DNA from: Butyricicoccus sp.
GTDB lineage: Bacteria > Bacillota > Clostridia > Oscillospirales > Butyricicoccaceae
DNA length: 5,527 bases
Assembly: GCA_031293105.1 (NCBI GenBank)
Contig: JAUMSA010000362.1
Span: 1 to 5,527, forward strand
Direction of reading: 5' to 3'
This document shows, in pieces, positions 5,514-5,527 of the stretch. The first letter of the stretch is position 1. Each line of letters starts with the position of its first letter. Below the pieces are notes generated by a model, which made no database searches, had not been told where the DNA came from, and saw only the letters and a list, made by a program, of their open reading frames with translations. A program made the translations under genes and the position numbers.

Positions 5514-5527
5514 ATTCACTTTATTAT

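Noticed and set aside
1..5527. Mobile element, defence system, CRISPR array or tRNA
   Set aside because: No transposase, integrase, repeat-spacer pattern, terminal inverted repeats or cloverleaf was seen. The genes present are chromosomal housekeeping or cell-wall functions with even base composition.

Overview
The window looks like a stretch of chromosome from a fairly GC-rich low-branching Firmicute, most likely a clostridial gut-type bacterium of the Oscillospiraceae/Ruminococcaceae kind. This is inferred from a RicT/YaaT-family protein, a NodB deacetylase preceded by copper-amine-oxidase-like 'stalk' repeats, a YmfI-like short-chain dehydrogenase, strong AGGAGG-type ribosome binding sites and A/T-flanked intrinsic terminators. 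No species can be named from the sequence alone.

Layout. On the + strand, bases 1-1022 hold the 3' part of ricT; its first codons lie left of the window. A convergent intergenic stretch (1023-1101) carries two strong hairpins that can terminate both sides. Everything else is on the - strand. From right to left: a leader with two hairpins (5413-5527), pfkA (5412-4435), a terminator-like hairpin (4418-4392), an SDR oxidoreductase (4368-3643), an overlapping P-loop nucleotide-kinase-like gene starting at TTG (3646-3128), a 3' region with possible RNA structure (3127-3004), a strong bidirectional terminator (3003-2963), an extended -10 promoter (2931-2923), a leader of about 105 nt, and a secreted polysaccharide deacetylase (2811-1102).

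How the genes relate. pfkA is core glycolysis. The SDR and the kinase-like gene are translationally coupled by a 4-base overlap and probably form one transcript; the hairpin between pfkA and the SDR ends only a few bases before the SDR ribosome binding site, so SDR expression probably depends on read-through or on a promoter inside the pfkA 3' end. The deacetylase has its own promoter and terminator and looks like a stand-alone cell-wall-modifying enzyme. ricT belongs to the neighbouring + strand operon.

Start sites were revised in four genes: ricT is truncated at the window edge, the deacetylase most likely starts at ATG 2811, pfkA at ATG 5412, and the kinase-like gene at TTG 3646. I see no IS element, CRISPR array, tRNA or rRNA, and no convincing new multi-gene system. 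The points most worth a second look are an unusually cysteine-rich RicT, the unassigned kinase coupled to the SDR, and two leader/trailer regions with possible RNA structure.
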